A stretch of 64,000 nt of DNA from CAZSVE01 sp964610175 (GTDB lineage: Bacteria; Pseudomonadota; Gammaproteobacteria; HK1). The notes beneath the pieces are model-generated. The model was not told the origin of the DNA. It saw only the letters and a program-made list of their open reading frames with translations, and did not search any database. The stretch covers positions 1 to 64,000 of the forward strand of contig CAZSVE010000004.1 in assembly GCA_964610175.1 (NCBI GenBank). The letters are read 5' to 3'. This document shows, one piece after another, positions 9,906 through 19,772 of this stretch. A program made the position numbers and the translations under genes. Numbering within the stretch: position 1 is the first letter of the stretch; each line of letters starts with the position of its first letter.

Positions 9906-10093
9906 AACGTATACGCGATGTTCTTTTTTGGTGTTGGCTACACATTGGGCAGCTCCTCCATGGGGCCGGCATCGGTTTTGGCAACATCGATTTTTCGGAA
10001 TGCTTCGGGGACGCCTGAATATTCGCGTTGTGATATCGATGGTCGAGGCGGAGTTGCATACCGATTCCCCCAAAGGTCATCGTCGTAATTACC

Positions 10094-12367
10094 GTGTGCA
10101 GCACCATATTCCGCGTTGCCGTACCCTCGCCCTTGCGGCGCCTTTTCGATTATCTCCCACCCGAGAATATCAGCGGCCGCGACGCGCCCGACGCACTGTT
10201 ACCCGGGATGCGTGTGCGAGTACCGTTTGGCCGCACGACCCGCATCGGGTTGATCGTCGAAACCACGAAGCACAGCGATATTGCCCCAGATCGCCTGAAA
10301 CCCGTATCGGAAATACTGGATTCCAGCCCTCTGCTGCCACCGGACACCATAGCCCTGCTCCACTGGGCGAGTAACTACTATCACCACCCTGTCGGCGATG
10401 CCATTTTAGGCATACTGCCCGCGCTGCTAAGGGACGGACGCCCGGCGCGGGTACAAGGTCCGCTCTGGTGGCGACTGACAGCCGTGGGCAAAGCACACAC
10501 CGCTGAGGAACTATCCCGCGCCCCTCGCCAGGCCGCACTGTTCAGCGCGCTTTGCGACCGCCCCGATGGCGTCCCGGACCAGGAACTCAAGCTTGCTTTC
10601 AGCAACCACACCCCCGCGCTACGTTCCCTGGAGAAAAAGGGCTGGGTGGAATCCTTCCCGTCTCATTGCTGGGAGAGCCCACAAAGCTTGCCGCGGGTTT
10701 CCAGGCCACGCTTGGAGCCCGCCCAGCTACTTGCTATCGAGGCCATTACGGCCTCCCGAGATCGATTCCAATCCTTTTTATTGGATGGCGTTACCAGCAG
10801 TGGCAAGACCGAGGTCTATCTCGCCGTTATCGAGGACGTCGTATCCCGGAATCGGCAAGCGTTGGTGTTGATCCCGGAAATTGGATTGACGCCCCAAACC
10901 GTTGCCCGCTTCAGGCAGCGCATGTCGGTGCCGGTGGTGGTGTTGCACTCCGGCATCACCGATTCGGAGCGCTTGTGTAGTTGGTCCGCGGCGCGGGATG
11001 GACAGGCCATGGTAGTCATCGGCACTCGATCCGCCGTGTTCGTCCCGCTCCACCGACCCGGGGTCTTCATCGTCGATGAGGAACACGACCTCTCCTACAA
11101 GCAACAGGATCGCTTTCGGTATTCGGCGCGGGACGTCGCGGTATATCGCGCCCGGCAAGCCGGGGTTCCCCTCATACTCGGTTCCGCAACGCCATCCCTG
11201 GAAAGCCTGTATAACGTCGATCTTGCCCGTTACCAACGTCTCACATTGCCCAAGCGCGCCCAAGGCGCGCTCCGTCCCGGCTACTCGGTGGTGGATGTTC
11301 GCGGGAAACCGCTCCGAAACGGTCTATCACACGCCCTGCTGCAAGCCATCGAGGAACGCCTTTCTCGTGGGGAACAGACACTGCTGTTTCTCAATCGTCG
11401 TGGCTACGCCCCGGTGCGCCTGTGCCATCATTGTGGCTGGGTGGCCAATTGTGAACGTTGCGATGCCCATATGGTCTACTACGCCCACCACGCGGCCTCG
11501 ATGGACGTGAAAGGTGACCTTTCCTCGGCAAGGGGATGCCTTCGTTGCCACCACTGCGGCGCCGAACGTCCGGCTGTCATCCATTGCCCCGAATGCGGAG
11601 GAGAAGACCTGCGTTCCCTGGGTGTCGGCACGCAGCGAATCATGCCAGCGCTCGCGGAACACTTTCCCAGTGCCAATATCGTCCGAGTCGACCGGGATAG
11701 CATTCGAGCCAAAGGCACACTGGAACAAGTATTATCCGACATAGCCAAGGGAAGCATCGATATCCTGGTGGGGACCCAGATGCTGGCAAAAGGTCACCAC
11801 TTTCCCAACGTAACCCTGGTGGGTATCGTGAATGCCGATGGCGGGCTATTCAGCCCGGACTTCCGCGCCGGCGAGCGCATGGCACAGACCATCGTACAGG
11901 TAGCGGGGCGTGCCGGGCGCGGGGATCGCCCGGGTCAGGTACTCATTCAGACCCACCATCCCGACCATCCCTTGCTACAAGCCCTTATCCGAGACGGGTA
12001 TCATCGTTTCGCGCAAATAGCCATGGAAGAACGCCGCGAGGCAACATTGGCACCCTTTTGCCATTTGGCCCTGGTACGTACCCAATCCACGGTCCAGGAG
12101 GCTGGCATGGCATTCCTCGGCGAGGCTCGCGCGCTGGCGAAATCGATGGCGGAATCCCTGCCGGAAACCACCCTCGATATCGTCGGCCCGGTACCCGCGC
12201 CCATGGAGCGGCGGGTGGGACGATACCACGCGCAGTTGTTATTCGAGGCACCGAATCGCGGCGTCCTGCATCGGTTATTGGCCCGTTGGATACCCCGCGT
12301 GGAAGGGCTGAAGTCGGCAAGACGGGTGCGTTGGTCATTGGATGTGGACCCGCAAGAGATGATCTGA
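10094..12367 (+). CDS. priA: primosomal protein N' (replication restart helicase PriA)
   Basis: 3'-5' superfamily 2 helicase that loads the primosome on stalled forks. 757 residues. N-terminal 3'BD domain (IFRVAVPSPLRRLFDYLPP, residues about 3-105), Walker A DGVTSSGKTEVYLAVI (near 235-250), DEEHD box, and GSATPSLESL. Zinc-binding insert with cysteine pairs CHHCGWVANCERCD and CLRCHHCG...CPECGGEDL (about 455-510). Motifs V-VI: DILVGTQMLAKGHHFPNVTLV and VAGRAGRGDRPGQVLIQT. The insert between the cysteine pairs is slightly longer than usual (YYAHHAASMDVKGDLSSARG). All key motifs are intact. Confidence 0.97.
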   Translation: MCSTIFRVAVPSPLRRLFDYLPPENISGRDAPDALLPGMRVRVPFGRTTRIGLIVETTKHSDIAPDRLKPVSEILDSSPLLPPDTIALLHWASNYYHHPVGDAILGILPALLRDGRPARVQGPLWWRLTAVGKAHTAEELSRAPRQAALFSALCDRPDGVPDQELKLAFSNHTPALRSLEKKGWVESFPSHCWESPQSLPRVSRPRLEPAQLLAIEAITASRDRFQSFLLDGVTSSGKTEVYLAVIEDVVSRNRQALVLIPEIGLTPQTVARFRQRMSVPVVVLHSGITDSERLCSWSAARDGQAMVVIGTRSAVFVPLHRPGVFIVDEEHDLSYKQQDRFRYSARDVAVYRARQAGVPLILGSATPSLESLYNVDLARYQRLTLPKRAQGALRPGYSVVDVRGKPLRNGLSHALLQAIEERLSRGEQTLLFLNRRGYAPVRLCHHCGWVANCERCDAHMVYYAHHAASMDVKGDLSSARGCLRCHHCGAERPAVIHCPECGGEDLRSLGVGTQRIMPALAEHFPSANIVRVDRDSIRAKGTLEQVLSDIAKGSIDILVGTQMLAKGHHFPNVTLVGIVNADGGLFSPDFRAGERMAQTIVQVAGRAGRGDRPGQVLIQTHHPDHPLLQALIRDGYHRFAQIAMEERREATLAPFCHLALVRTQSTVQEAGMAFLGEARALAKSMAESLPETTLDIVGPVPAPMERRVGRYHAQLLFEAPNRGVLHRLLARWIPRVEGLKSARRVRWSLDVDPQEMI

Positions 12368-12380
12368 ATCCCACCTCGAA

Positions 12381-12466
12381 GTACCGGAAAACCAAAGATC
12401 CCGAGAAAACCAGCGCGTGCGCCAAGACCCACCCCGCTTCAGTCTTGACGCAAAGCGCTAATATGT
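12381..12466 (-). repeat. S-family repeat
   Basis: About 85 bp, reading on the minus strand agcgctttgcgtcaagac...ggggtgggtcttggcgc...ctcgggatctttgg. Related copies are at 13571-13655, 19676-19740 and 59466-59550. Confidence 0.7.
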
Positions 12467-12542
12467 TCAAACCAGCCCCATGGACTCTGTCCTCCATGAC
12501 AATGAAGGCATATCTTGCGACCCCTGAAACTCTTTCGATATT

Positions 12543-12652
12543 CCAGCGAAGCTTGTGCTCGAACCGACAAAGCATGATTGAGTGTTGATAAGGCGAAATT
12601 GGTATCTTGCAAAACTCGATCCAATTGTGAAGCTGAGCGGGAAATAAACGAA
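12543..12652 (+). repeat. R-element (variant A)
   Basis: Complete copy of the sub-variant with attgagtgttgataaggcg and gatccaattgtgaagc in the middle, shared with 19315-19426, 20289-20398 and 42935-43043. Confidence 0.85.
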
Positions 12653-12754
12653 TTATCCGGGCGATATCTTGTTCAGGGTGTTGTGTTACAAGCCCTTACA
12701 GGCGAGGGACCAGAATACATGGGCCTTCGTACACGAACCGAGGTAACCGAAATC

Positions 12755-13516
12755 ATGTTGAAAAAGATCGATCACGGCCCCATCCGTGAAATCCAGTTGG
12801 ACCAACCTCCCGTAAATGCCCTGCGGGCACCATCGATCAACGCGCTGCGCCACGCCATCGATGACGCACGCAGCGAGGGGGCAGAGGCGTTGATGCTAAC
12901 CGGCATACCCGGGTATTTCTCGGTGGGCCTCGATATCGCCTACCAAATGAAACAGGATCAGCAGGCAGCCAATCAGGTCTTCCATGAAATATTCACCCTC
13001 ATGCGCTCCATCGGCACCTCGCGCCTGCCCATGGTGGCCGCAATGGAGGGGCATGCGGTGGGTGGCGGTGCCATCATGGCCATACTGTGCGACTATCGGG
13101 TCATGGCCGAAGGAAAACACAAGATTGGGCTCCCCGAGGTTCACGCAGGTCTACCGATCCCCCCGGTCACCTTCCACCTCGCAAGCAGACTCGTGGGGCC
13201 CCGGATCGCGGAGCGCCTGTGTGTCGAAGGGCGTCTCGTGGCGCCCATCGAAGCGGAACGCATCGGTTTGGTAGACGAGGTCGTTCCCCAGCAAAACGTC
13301 AAGGAGGTGGCGCTCTCCTGGTGTCAGCGAATGGTAAAACTGCCAGCCCGGGCCATGCGCCTTACCCGTGCCGCCAGTCGCACCGAGGTCGCTACATTAC
13401 TGGCCACATTCGGTTGGGAAGAATTGGACGAGCTCGCGGCGGGATGGTCCGGTGAAGAGACCCAGAAGGCATTGCGGGCGGCCCTGGAGAACATGAAAAA
13501 ACGCAAAAATACTTGA
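12755..13516 (+). CDS. enoyl-CoA hydratase/isomerase family protein
   Basis: Crotonase-fold protein, 253 residues. The oxyanion-hole segments are GIPGYFSVGLDIAYQ and AMEGHAVGGGAIMAILCDYRVMAEG, followed by KIGLPEVHAGLPIPPVTFHL and the CoA-binding C-terminus. It could be a hydratase, an isomerase or a decarboxylase; the substrate cannot be told from the motifs. The open frame starts inside an R-element at 12578. The ATG at 12755 has gaggt 10 bp upstream and begins with the homologous MLKKIDHGPIREIQLDQPPVNAL, so I use it. Confidence 0.85.
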   Translation: MLKKIDHGPIREIQLDQPPVNALRAPSINALRHAIDDARSEGAEALMLTGIPGYFSVGLDIAYQMKQDQQAANQVFHEIFTLMRSIGTSRLPMVAAMEGHAVGGGAIMAILCDYRVMAEGKHKIGLPEVHAGLPIPPVTFHLASRLVGPRIAERLCVEGRLVAPIEAERIGLVDEVVPQQNVKEVALSWCQRMVKLPARAMRLTRAASRTEVATLLATFGWEELDELAAGWSGEETQKALRAALENMKKRKNT

Positions 13517-13570
13517 TGCATCATCCCTAACCCGGCAAAGCCGGAACCAAAATTCCATCGCATGGAGGAC

Positions 13571-13655
13571 ATGTCAGCGCTTCGCGCCAAGACTGAAGCG
13601 GGGTGGGTCTTGGCGGGCGCACTGGTTCTCTCGGGATTTTTGTTTTTCCGATACC
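13571..13655 (+). repeat. S-family repeat
   Basis: Copy reading agcgcttcgcgccaagactg...ggtgggtcttggcg...tttttgtttttccgata. It is followed by a different repeated stretch at 13717-13795. Confidence 0.7.
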
Positions 13656-13716
13656 TTGAAGGATATGTCATCTCGACCGGAGGGAGAGATCTTGTGCATT
13701 TGGAATTTTTCAAGCC

Positions 13717-13795
13717 AGAAGATTTCTCGCTACGCTCGAAATGACAGATTAAAAAATTTTCGATCGTTTTGTTCAAGATCTTCCGGGTAACTGAA
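13717..13795 (+). repeat. short dispersed repeat (aagatttctcgctacgctcg)
   Basis: It matches 43498-43575 across aagatttctcgc-acgctcg, aaatga, ttcgatcg-tttgt and aagat-ttccggg. Non-coding here. Confidence 0.55.
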
Positions 13796-13802
13796 TAAAG
13801 TC

Positions 13803-13909
13803 CAGCCAGGCCTCGCCTCGAACCGACGAAGCGTGATTTGGTAGTAGTAGAAAAATCGGCGTTTCGTAAAATTCGATGCATCCGCGAAGCCGAGCGGGAA
13901 ATAAACGAA
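13803..13909 (+). repeat. R-element upstream of amidase gene
   Basis: Complete copy except for a slightly diverged CTAG end. It ends 20 bp before the amidase start codon. Confidence 0.85.
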
Positions 13910-13929
13910 TCATTCGAGGTTTGCGAAAA

Positions 13930-15366
13930 ATGGCAACATTCAAAGAATACCAGGAATACGACGGACTGGGTCTCGCCAGGTTGATGCGGGGCGGTGAGAT
14001 AACCCCCGAAGAAGTCCTGGAAGCCGCCATGGAGAGGATCGAACAGGACAACGACACCATCAACGCGGTGGTGTACAAGATGTATAACGAAGCGGCAGAC
14101 GCCATCCGCGGGGGTCTTCCCGAGGGCCCGTTCACCGGCGTGCCTTACCTGTTGAAGGATCTCTTTCTCTCCTGCGCCGGTGTTCCCTTGACCAACGGTA
14201 GTCGGCTCTTTAGCGGTTTCGTGCCCGGTCATGATAGTACCCTGGTGGAGCGTCACCGCGCCGCCGGCCTGGTCATCCTGGGCAAGACCAATACGCCGGA
14301 GTTCGGCCTGTGCGCTGCCACAGAACCGGTATTGCACGGTCCGACCCGCAACCCCTGGGATCTCGGCCGCAGCCCTGGTGGCTCCAGTGGCGGGGCCGCT
14401 GCCGCCGTGGCGGCTGGCATGGTGCCCATCGCCCACGCCACCGATGGTGGCGGCTCCATCCGAATCCCGGCAGCCAACTGCGGCCTCTTTGGCCTGAAAC
14501 CCACCCGCGCCCGTACACCCACCGGCCCCAATCTGGGGGAATCCCTGGAAGGCATGGGAAGCTGGCATTGCGTGTCGCGCACGGTGCGCGACAGCGCGGC
14601 CATGCTGGATGCCACCTGCGGCCCTGCCGTGGGCGACCCGTATTGGGCGCCGCCCCCGGAGCGCCCTTTTCTCGAAGAGGTGGGTGCCGATCCGGGACGA
14701 TTGCGCATCGCCTTTGCCACCAGGACCCTGGACGGCGCACTCCTGCATCCAGAATGCGTGCGCGCCATCGAGGAGACCGCCAGGCTGTGCGCCGATCTGG
14801 GTCACGAGGTGGAAGAGGCAATGCCTGCCATCGACAATCGAACCGTGTTGCGCGTGTGGCGCGTCATCGGTGGTGTCGGTATTTGGAATATCATTGCCCT
14901 GCGTATGCAGACCCTGGGGCGAGATCTCCGCCCCGGGGACGTGGAACCGGCGACCTGGGCCTGGGGACAGGAGGGGCGACGTTGCACCGGCGCCGAATTT
15001 CTGCGCGCCACCCAGATCATGCAAAAGATCGGTCGCACGCTGGGGGGATTTTTCGAACAGTACGATGTATTCCTGTCCACGACCCTGGTGAGGCCACCAC
15101 TGCCCCTGGGCGCCATGGACATGGCCAACCCGGATCTGGACGACTACTACGAACGACGTCTCATGAGCGAAGTCCTCACGCCACTTTTCAACGAGGCGGG
15201 TACCCCGGCCATGTCCGTGCCCTTGCATTGGACAAAGGATGGCCTGCCGGTGGGTGTCCATTTCGGTGCCAGATTCGGGAACGAAGCAATCTTGTTTCGC
15301 CTTGCCGCGCAATTGGAGGAGGCACGCCCCTGGGCGATGAGGAAACCGCCGTTTCGAGAAACATGA
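13930..15366 (+). CDS. amidase (amidase signature family)
   Basis: Hydrolyses an amide bond through the Ser-cisSer-Lys triad of the amidase signature family. 478 residues. Catalytic Lys in [13 protein letters not shown] (about 77), the Gly/Ser-rich signature [47 protein letters not shown] (about 150-200, with the cis-Ser and the nucleophile Ser). The C-terminal [38 protein letters not shown] is typical of non-GatA amidases (6-aminohexanoate cyclic-dimer hydrolase type). No gatB or gatC is nearby, so tRNA amidation is unlikely. The true substrate is unknown. The start at [10 protein letters not shown] follows an R-element by 20 bp. Confidence 0.9.
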   Translation: MATFKEYQEYDGLGLARLMRGGEITPEEVLEAAMERIEQDNDTINAVVYKMYNEAADAIRGGLPEGPFTGVPYLLKDLFLSCAGVPLTNGSRLFSGFVPGHDSTLVERHRAAGLVILGKTNTPEFGLCAATEPVLHGPTRNPWDLGRSPGGSSGGAAAAVAAGMVPIAHATDGGGSIRIPAANCGLFGLKPTRARTPTGPNLGESLEGMGSWHCVSRTVRDSAAMLDATCGPAVGDPYWAPPPERPFLEEVGADPGRLRIAFATRTLDGALLHPECVRAIEETARLCADLGHEVEEAMPAIDNRTVLRVWRVIGGVGIWNIIALRMQTLGRDLRPGDVEPATWAWGQEGRRCTGAEFLRATQIMQKIGRTLGGFFEQYDVFLSTTLVRPPLPLGAMDMANPDLDDYYERRLMSEVLTPLFNEAGTPAMSVPLHWTKDGLPVGVHFGARFGNEAILFRLAAQLEEARPWAMRKPPFRET

Positions 15367-15582
15367 TGCCCTTTCGGGGCAGGTTTTCGGAGGGTTTGGT
15401 TGTAAGGCTATGGCGATTTTTTTATTTTCTGTTGGATTACGGCGCCAGCCGCGCCTAACCCAACTTTCTACCGGATTTTCCATTGCCATCGGAATTTCCA
15501 AACGCCCCCCTTCGAATCACGGCACAGGAAATCGAACACCGGTAATTTCGAAGGCCGATAATCTCGAAAAAACGGGTAGCCC

Positions 15583-16665
15583 CTATTTTTCACCAGGGCG
15601 GGATCGTGGCAGAAATCCATACGATTCCCACAGGCCATATTGGGCGCGAAATGCCGAGAGATCGTCCCACACCTCCTTGAAGAAGGCATCTTTCTCGGCC
15701 TCTTCGGCAACGACTTCCCGCCACGTGCGCTCGAAGAGGGCAAGCATTTCATCACTCCAGTACTGGATATGGACCCCATGCTTGTCGCGGTTGCGTTGCA
15801 TTGCCGCTGCCTGGATGGCCTCCCCGTGCGCAAGGGAGTCGGCCATGGAGGCCTTGCAGGTGATCTCCATGAGCCGTTGCTGCCCACCGGTCAGCTTGTT
15901 CCACTGGACCTTGTTGATCAAGAGTTCGAGTATGGTTGCCTGTTGGTGCCAGCCCGGAAAGTAGTTGTAGCTGGCAACCCGATGGAATCCCAGCCGTTCA
16001 TCGATGGCAGGGGTGGAGAACTCGGTGGCATCGATGGCCCGCTTTTCCAATGCCGGAAAGATCTCGCCACCCGGCAACATGGTGGTCGCGGCACCGAGCC
16101 TTTGCAGCACCACTCCTCCCAGGCCGGCAAAGCGTATCTTGAGGCCCGCGAGGTCCTCGATTCCCTTGATTTCCCTGGTAAACCAACCCGAGGTTTCGGC
16201 GGTGATCATGGCGCAGGGCAATACCTGCACGTTTTTCCCCGCGTCATCGTACATTTTTTGATATAGCGTCAGTCCATTACCGTAGTACAACCAGGCCATG
16301 TATTCCCCCGCTTCCGGTCCGAAGGGAAAGGAGGCAAATAGCGATGAGGCCGGCATTTCTCCCGACCAATAGGCCGCGGCACCGAAACCTGCATTGACTT
16401 TTCCCGATGAAACCGCATCGAGGATCTCGAAGGGAGCCACCAATTTGTTGGGTTCATAGATCTTGACTTCGATGGTTCCGGCGCTTGCCTCTTCCAGGTC
16501 GTCTTTGACCTTGACGATGGTCGAACCCAATCCCGGTAGCTTGGTGGAAAAGCCAATGGGTATCTTGAGTAGTACTGGTTTGTGGCTTGCCGCTTCCGCG
16601 GCGCCAAATACCGCCATGAAGGCGATCGCCAGGATCATCGGCATGCGTAGTGGATTGTATTTCAT
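15583..16665 (-). CDS. TRAP transporter substrate-binding protein (DctP family)
   Basis: Periplasmic solute receptor of a TRAP transporter, 360 residues. A signal peptide (MKYNPLRMPMILAIAFMAVFGAAEA) is followed by the DctP fold: IEVKIYEPNKLV, VNAGFGAAAYWSGEMPAS, the arginine-containing IRFAGLGGVVLQRLGAATTMLPGGEIFPALEKRAIDATEFSTPAID and the C-terminal helices. The sequence is closest in feel to the receptors for 2-oxo acids/mannitol-type ligands, but I would not name a substrate. The start at 16665 has aggaaaacga upstream; the frame is open further 5' without homology. No dctQ or dctM membrane gene adjoins it, so it is an orphan here. Confidence 0.88.
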   Translation of the reverse strand: MKYNPLRMPMILAIAFMAVFGAAEAASHKPVLLKIPIGFSTKLPGLGSTIVKVKDDLEEASAGTIEVKIYEPNKLVAPFEILDAVSSGKVNAGFGAAAYWSGEMPASSLFASFPFGPEAGEYMAWLYYGNGLTLYQKMYDDAGKNVQVLPCAMITAETSGWFTREIKGIEDLAGLKIRFAGLGGVVLQRLGAATTMLPGGEIFPALEKRAIDATEFSTPAIDERLGFHRVASYNYFPGWHQQATILELLINKVQWNKLTGGQQRLMEITCKASMADSLAHGEAIQAAAMQRNRDKHGVHIQYWSDEMLALFERTWREVVAEEAEKDAFFKEVWDDLSAFRAQYGLWESYGFLPRSRPGEK

Positions 16666-16710
16666 ATTCGTTTTCCTCGTGCCGCAGTGATGGTGCTGTT
16701 TGCAATGATT

Positions 16711-16822
16711 ATTTCGTTTATTTTCAGATCGGCATCGCAAATGAGTCGAATTCGACAGAACGGCAATTTTGCTTTACCGATGCCAGGTCACGCTTTGTCG
16801 GTTCGAGCACAGGCTTCGCTGG
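16711..16822 (-). repeat. R-element
   Basis: Complete copy. Its AAATAAAC-type end lies 45 bp upstream of the dctP start. It forms an inverted pair with the copy at 16852-16973. Confidence 0.85.
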
Positions 16823-16851
16823 CAGTCTTGACTTGGCGTGACTCTCTAACG

Positions 16852-16973
16852 GAGCTTGCGCTCGAACCGATGCGGTGTGATTTGATCGTAGTAGAGTAAA
16901 ACCAGTGTTTTGTAAAGGGCGACTCATTCGGCAGGGTGACCATTCGTGCGAAGCTGGGCGGGAAATAAACAAA
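16852..16973 (+). repeat. R-element
   Basis: Copy with a short insertion (gcagggtgaccattcgt) near the AAATAAAC end. The CTAG end is diverged. Confidence 0.8.
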
Positions 16974-17148
16974 GTAATGGATGCGAGTTTCCTGTAGAAT
17001 TCATGGACTTTTCGTTTGTTTTACTGAATATTATTCTTGTTCACGGTCCCCGATTATGGTCTTGGTATCAGCAGGATGATGAAGGAGTCCGCTTCTTGAC
17101 CTTTCCACTGATGGAGTGGGAAGAGTGTGATTTCCTGGCCCTTGATTT

Positions 17149-17284
17149 TCAATGGCCCAATGGCTGTTCGAATGGGGCTGTTCGAATGGGGCTGTTCGAA
17201 TGGGGCTGTTCGAATGACCATCGAAAATGGCGACATGCCTTTGTCGCGCACGGGGCGAAAAAGTGCATTTTTCACCACCCTGCC
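17149..17284 (+). repeat. H-family repeat with 14-bp tandem expansion
   Basis: Four tandem copies of the 14-mer ggctgttcgaatgg at 17162-17217 sit inside a copy of the H-family repeat (ending tttttcaccaccctgccag). In the other copies this place holds the loop of a long hairpin. Confidence 0.75.
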
Positions 17285-17286
17285 AG

Positions 17287-17397
17287 TTTGTTTATTTCCC
17301 ACTCGGCTTCGTAAATGAGTCGAGTTTTACAAAAAACGACTTTGCTTCGACCGACGCCGAATCACGCTTCATGGGTTTCGAGGCGAAGCCTCGCCAA
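17287..17397 (-). repeat. R-element
   Basis: Complete copy, ending ggcgaagcctcgccaag. It starts at the end of the H-family repeat and lies upstream of sufE. Confidence 0.85.
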
Positions 17398-17441
17398 GCC
17401 CTGGGGAAGGTATATACGAGCTTCTTGATAGGATTTTTCTC

Positions 17442-17855
17442 ATGACACTCATCGATCGACTTGTTGAAGATTTCGAGCTCCTGGATAACTGGGAAAACCG
17501 TTTCAACTACATCATGGAACTCGGTGAAAAACTTCCGCTGATAGCGGAGGAGGAGAAGACCGAGGAAAACCTGGTGCAGGGATGTACGAGTAAATCTTGG
17601 GTGAAAGGGGGGTTCACGAATGGGATGTTCGATTTCGTTGCCGATAGCGAGGCCCTGATCGGTCGGGGGATGTTGGCGTTGGCGCGGAGTATTTACGCAG
17701 GGAAGACAGCGAAGGAAGTGCTGGATATCGATATGCTCGATTTTGCCAATCGGACCGGCCTCATGGAGCATCTGACGCCGACTCGCCAGAAAGGACTGCA
17801 TGCGTTGATTGTTCGGATCCGCGACCTTGCGACCCAGCAACTTGCAGCAGGGTAA
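17442..17855 (+). CDS. sufE: SufE family cysteine desulfuration protein
   Basis: Accepts sulfur from the cysteine desulfurase SufS (or CsdA) and passes it to the Fe-S scaffold. 137 residues. The acceptor cysteine is in LVQGCTSKSWV (Cys48), matching the VxGCQSxVW consensus. The N-terminal helix FELLDNWENRFNYIMELGEKLP and the C-terminal GLHALIVRIRDLA complete the family fold. No sufS or other suf gene is in the window. The next gene starts 26 bp later on the same strand. Confidence 0.93.
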   Translation: MTLIDRLVEDFELLDNWENRFNYIMELGEKLPLIAEEEKTEENLVQGCTSKSWVKGGFTNGMFDFVADSEALIGRGMLALARSIYAGKTAKEVLDIDMLDFANRTGLMEHLTPTRQKGLHALIVRIRDLATQQLAAG

Positions 17856-17881
17856 TCGAACCGCGAGGAGAGCGATAGCCA

Positions 17882-18271
17882 ATGAGAATACAAACAAAGG
17901 AATTGATCCGGCTGTTTTCCCGCTTGCCCGATGATGAGAAAAGGACGTTATTGGCATTTGCCGAATTTCTGGTGGGTCGTCTGGATAGCGAGACGGCGCA
18001 GGAAAGCGACTCGATCCCCGTCCCCTTGCTCATACCAAGGCCCGATAACGAAACGGTGGTTGCCGCTATCCGACGCCTTTCGAGGAGCTATCCCATGCTG
18101 GACAAGGCAACGATGTTGAACGAGACGTCAAGTCTGATGGCCGGACATGTGCTCCGGGGACAACCCGCGCCGGAGGTTATCGATAAACTCGAGGCGGTAT
18201 TCCGGGGCCATTACGAGAACATGAAATCATCGAGCGCCGTACCTTCGGGGGGGATACCGCCCAAGACTTGA
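17882..18271 (+). CDS. hypothetical protein, probably co-transcribed with sufE
   Basis: 129 residues, soluble, not recognised. The first half reads MRIQTKELIRLFSRLPDDEKRTLLAFAEFLVGRL, a helical stretch found at the N-terminus of several small proteins of unknown function. The C-terminal half (AAIRRLSRSYPMLDKATMLNETSSLMAGHVLRGQPAPEVIDKLEAVF) is also predicted helical. Position 26 bp after sufE, same strand, with gaggagagcgat as ribosome-binding site supports expression. A link to sulfur transfer is only inferred from position. Confidence 0.75.
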   Translation: MRIQTKELIRLFSRLPDDEKRTLLAFAEFLVGRLDSETAQESDSIPVPLLIPRPDNETVVAAIRRLSRSYPMLDKATMLNETSSLMAGHVLRGQPAPEVIDKLEAVFRGHYENMKSSSAVPSGGIPPKT

Positions 18272-18288
18272 CTCATGGTGAGACTTGG

Positions 18289-19179
18289 CTATGGAATGGC
18301 ATCGTCTCGATACTTTTCGTCTTCCATCTGCTGGCGTCGGGCTATTTCCGCCTTGACGCGAGCCTCCCATACCTCCTTTCTTTGGGTAATGCGTGCCTCC
18401 CAGCTTCCTTTGTGCTCTTCGATGGTACGTTCTCCGAATAGCACCTGGCGTAGCAGACGGAAGGCAAAGCGAAGCAATACCACACTATCTTTTTCGATGG
18501 CGATGTAAAATTCATCGTCCATGACATAAGTTTTTCTGAAATTTTCGCTTTTTACGAAACGGCGAAACATGTCGATGTTGTAACAGGCCATGAAGAAAAG
18601 TTGCAGGCTTGCATCAGAGGGTTTTCCGACGCCCGGCCCCGCGGATTTTTTCTTCAGGATCAGCTGATACCACTCCCGGTTCACATCATCGTATTCGTGG
18701 CAACCCTGTTCTTGCCGATAATCGGCGATGGTAAGCTCCCGCTCCTCCTCATGGCCTTTGCAGTGGTCCTCTTTTACGAGGGAATAATCCTCCTCGGCCT
18801 GCGACGATCCCTGTTTTCGTTTGTTGAGAAGGGCAATGGGGTAGTAACGGCAAACCGTCGGTCGATCCTCGTAGACGCTGCAACCGTTTTCACCATCGAG
18901 CAGAAGACAAACACAATCTTCCGTGGTTTTCAGCTTTACGCCCGGCAGGCCATCCTGGTCCATTTCGAATGGTACGGTGTACTTCTTGAGGAATCCCTTG
19001 GAATCCATGCCAAGACGCTTTTGCAAACGAAGAATGTCATAAGGTCCCAATGTTATGTTTGCCTGTTTACAGCAGGTATTGAAGCAGGAAATTCCCGGAT
19101 AACAGCGAAAGTGGATCTTGCTTTCCTGTGTGAGGAGTTGGGGGACAGTTGGGCTTCGGGGGGGAGAGGTGTCTGTCAT
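18289..19179 (-). CDS. YkgJ family cysteine-cluster protein
   Basis: 296 residues. The metal-binding cysteines are CYPGISCFNTCC (about residues 22-33), EDCVCLLLDGENGCSVYEDRPTVCRYYP (about 85-112) and a later CKGH. Cysteine-cluster proteins of this kind (UPF0153/YkgJ) are thought to bind Zn or an Fe-S centre; no reaction is established. The C-terminal half (residues about 170-296) is charged and helical and ends in AEIARRQQMEDEKYRDD. It converges with the 129-aa gene, 17 bp apart. Confidence 0.85.
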   Translation of the reverse strand: MTDTSPPRSPTVPQLLTQESKIHFRCYPGISCFNTCCKQANITLGPYDILRLQKRLGMDSKGFLKKYTVPFEMDQDGLPGVKLKTTEDCVCLLLDGENGCSVYEDRPTVCRYYPIALLNKRKQGSSQAEEDYSLVKEDHCKGHEEERELTIADYRQEQGCHEYDDVNREWYQLILKKKSAGPGVGKPSDASLQLFFMACYNIDMFRRFVKSENFRKTYVMDDEFYIAIEKDSVVLLRFAFRLLRQVLFGERTIEEHKGSWEARITQRKEVWEARVKAEIARRQQMEDEKYRDDAIP

Positions 19180-19314
19180 ATCTGTTTATAACTGCGAGTT
19201 TTTACATGATTTCGCCATGGGTAGTCCAAGTATGTTCTGTTATCGAAACCGAGCGTTCGACGGCAAGGTCTCTCCAGTACATTTCCATCTTTTCGGTTTC
19301 GCGCGCTGTCGATT
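19180..19314. other. short spacer before tandem repeats
   Basis: Upstream of the YkgJ-type gene. No gene is recognised; it may hold that gene's promoter on the minus strand. Confidence 0.3.
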
Positions 19315-19426
19315 AATTTATTTATTTCCCGCTCAGCTTCACAATTGGATCAAATTTCACAAGGTACCAATTTCGCCTGATCAACACTCAATCATGCTTT
19401 GTCGGTTCGAGACGAAGCTTCGCTAG
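19315..19426 (-). repeat. R-element (variant A), first of a tandem pair
   Basis: Complete copy, ending in CTAG at 19423-19426. The next copy begins at the very next base. Confidence 0.88.
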
Positions 19427-19536
19427 TTTATTTATTTCCCGCTCAGCCTGGCAAACGAGTCGAGTTTTACGAAACGCCGGTTTTGCCTTACCGATGCTTG
19501 GGTCCGCTTTATCGGTTCGAGCAAAAGACTCGCTAG
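19427..19536 (-). repeat. R-element (variant B), second of a tandem pair
   Basis: Complete copy starting with tttatttatttcccgctcag directly after the CTAG of the previous copy. Confidence 0.88.
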
Positions 19537-19675
19537 TCCATGGATTTCAGAGGGATATCGGCAAGGCATCTGTTGAATTTCGTCCTACCCGAAAAACGAT
19601 TTTCGAACGCGATGCCTCTTCGGGACAGGGTTTGGGAGACTTTGGCTTTCTACTTCAGAACACGTAGCTTCACAT

Positions 19676-19740
19676 CAGGACTGAAGCGGAGGGGCTTGGC
19701 GCGCGCGCCGATTCTCTCGGAATCTTTGTTTTTCCGATAC
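19676..19740 (+). repeat. S-family repeat (5' part diverged)
   Basis: It matches the other S copies from aggactgaagcgg through ctcggaatctttgtttttccgata. Confidence 0.6.
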
Positions 19741-19772
19741 ACCAAAGATGCGTACTCGAGGAAGGGCCATAT

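Noticed and set aside
13324..15501. Long minus-strand open frame opposite the amidase gene
   Set aside because: Shadow of the amidase reading frame; no domain, repeat-derived start and end.
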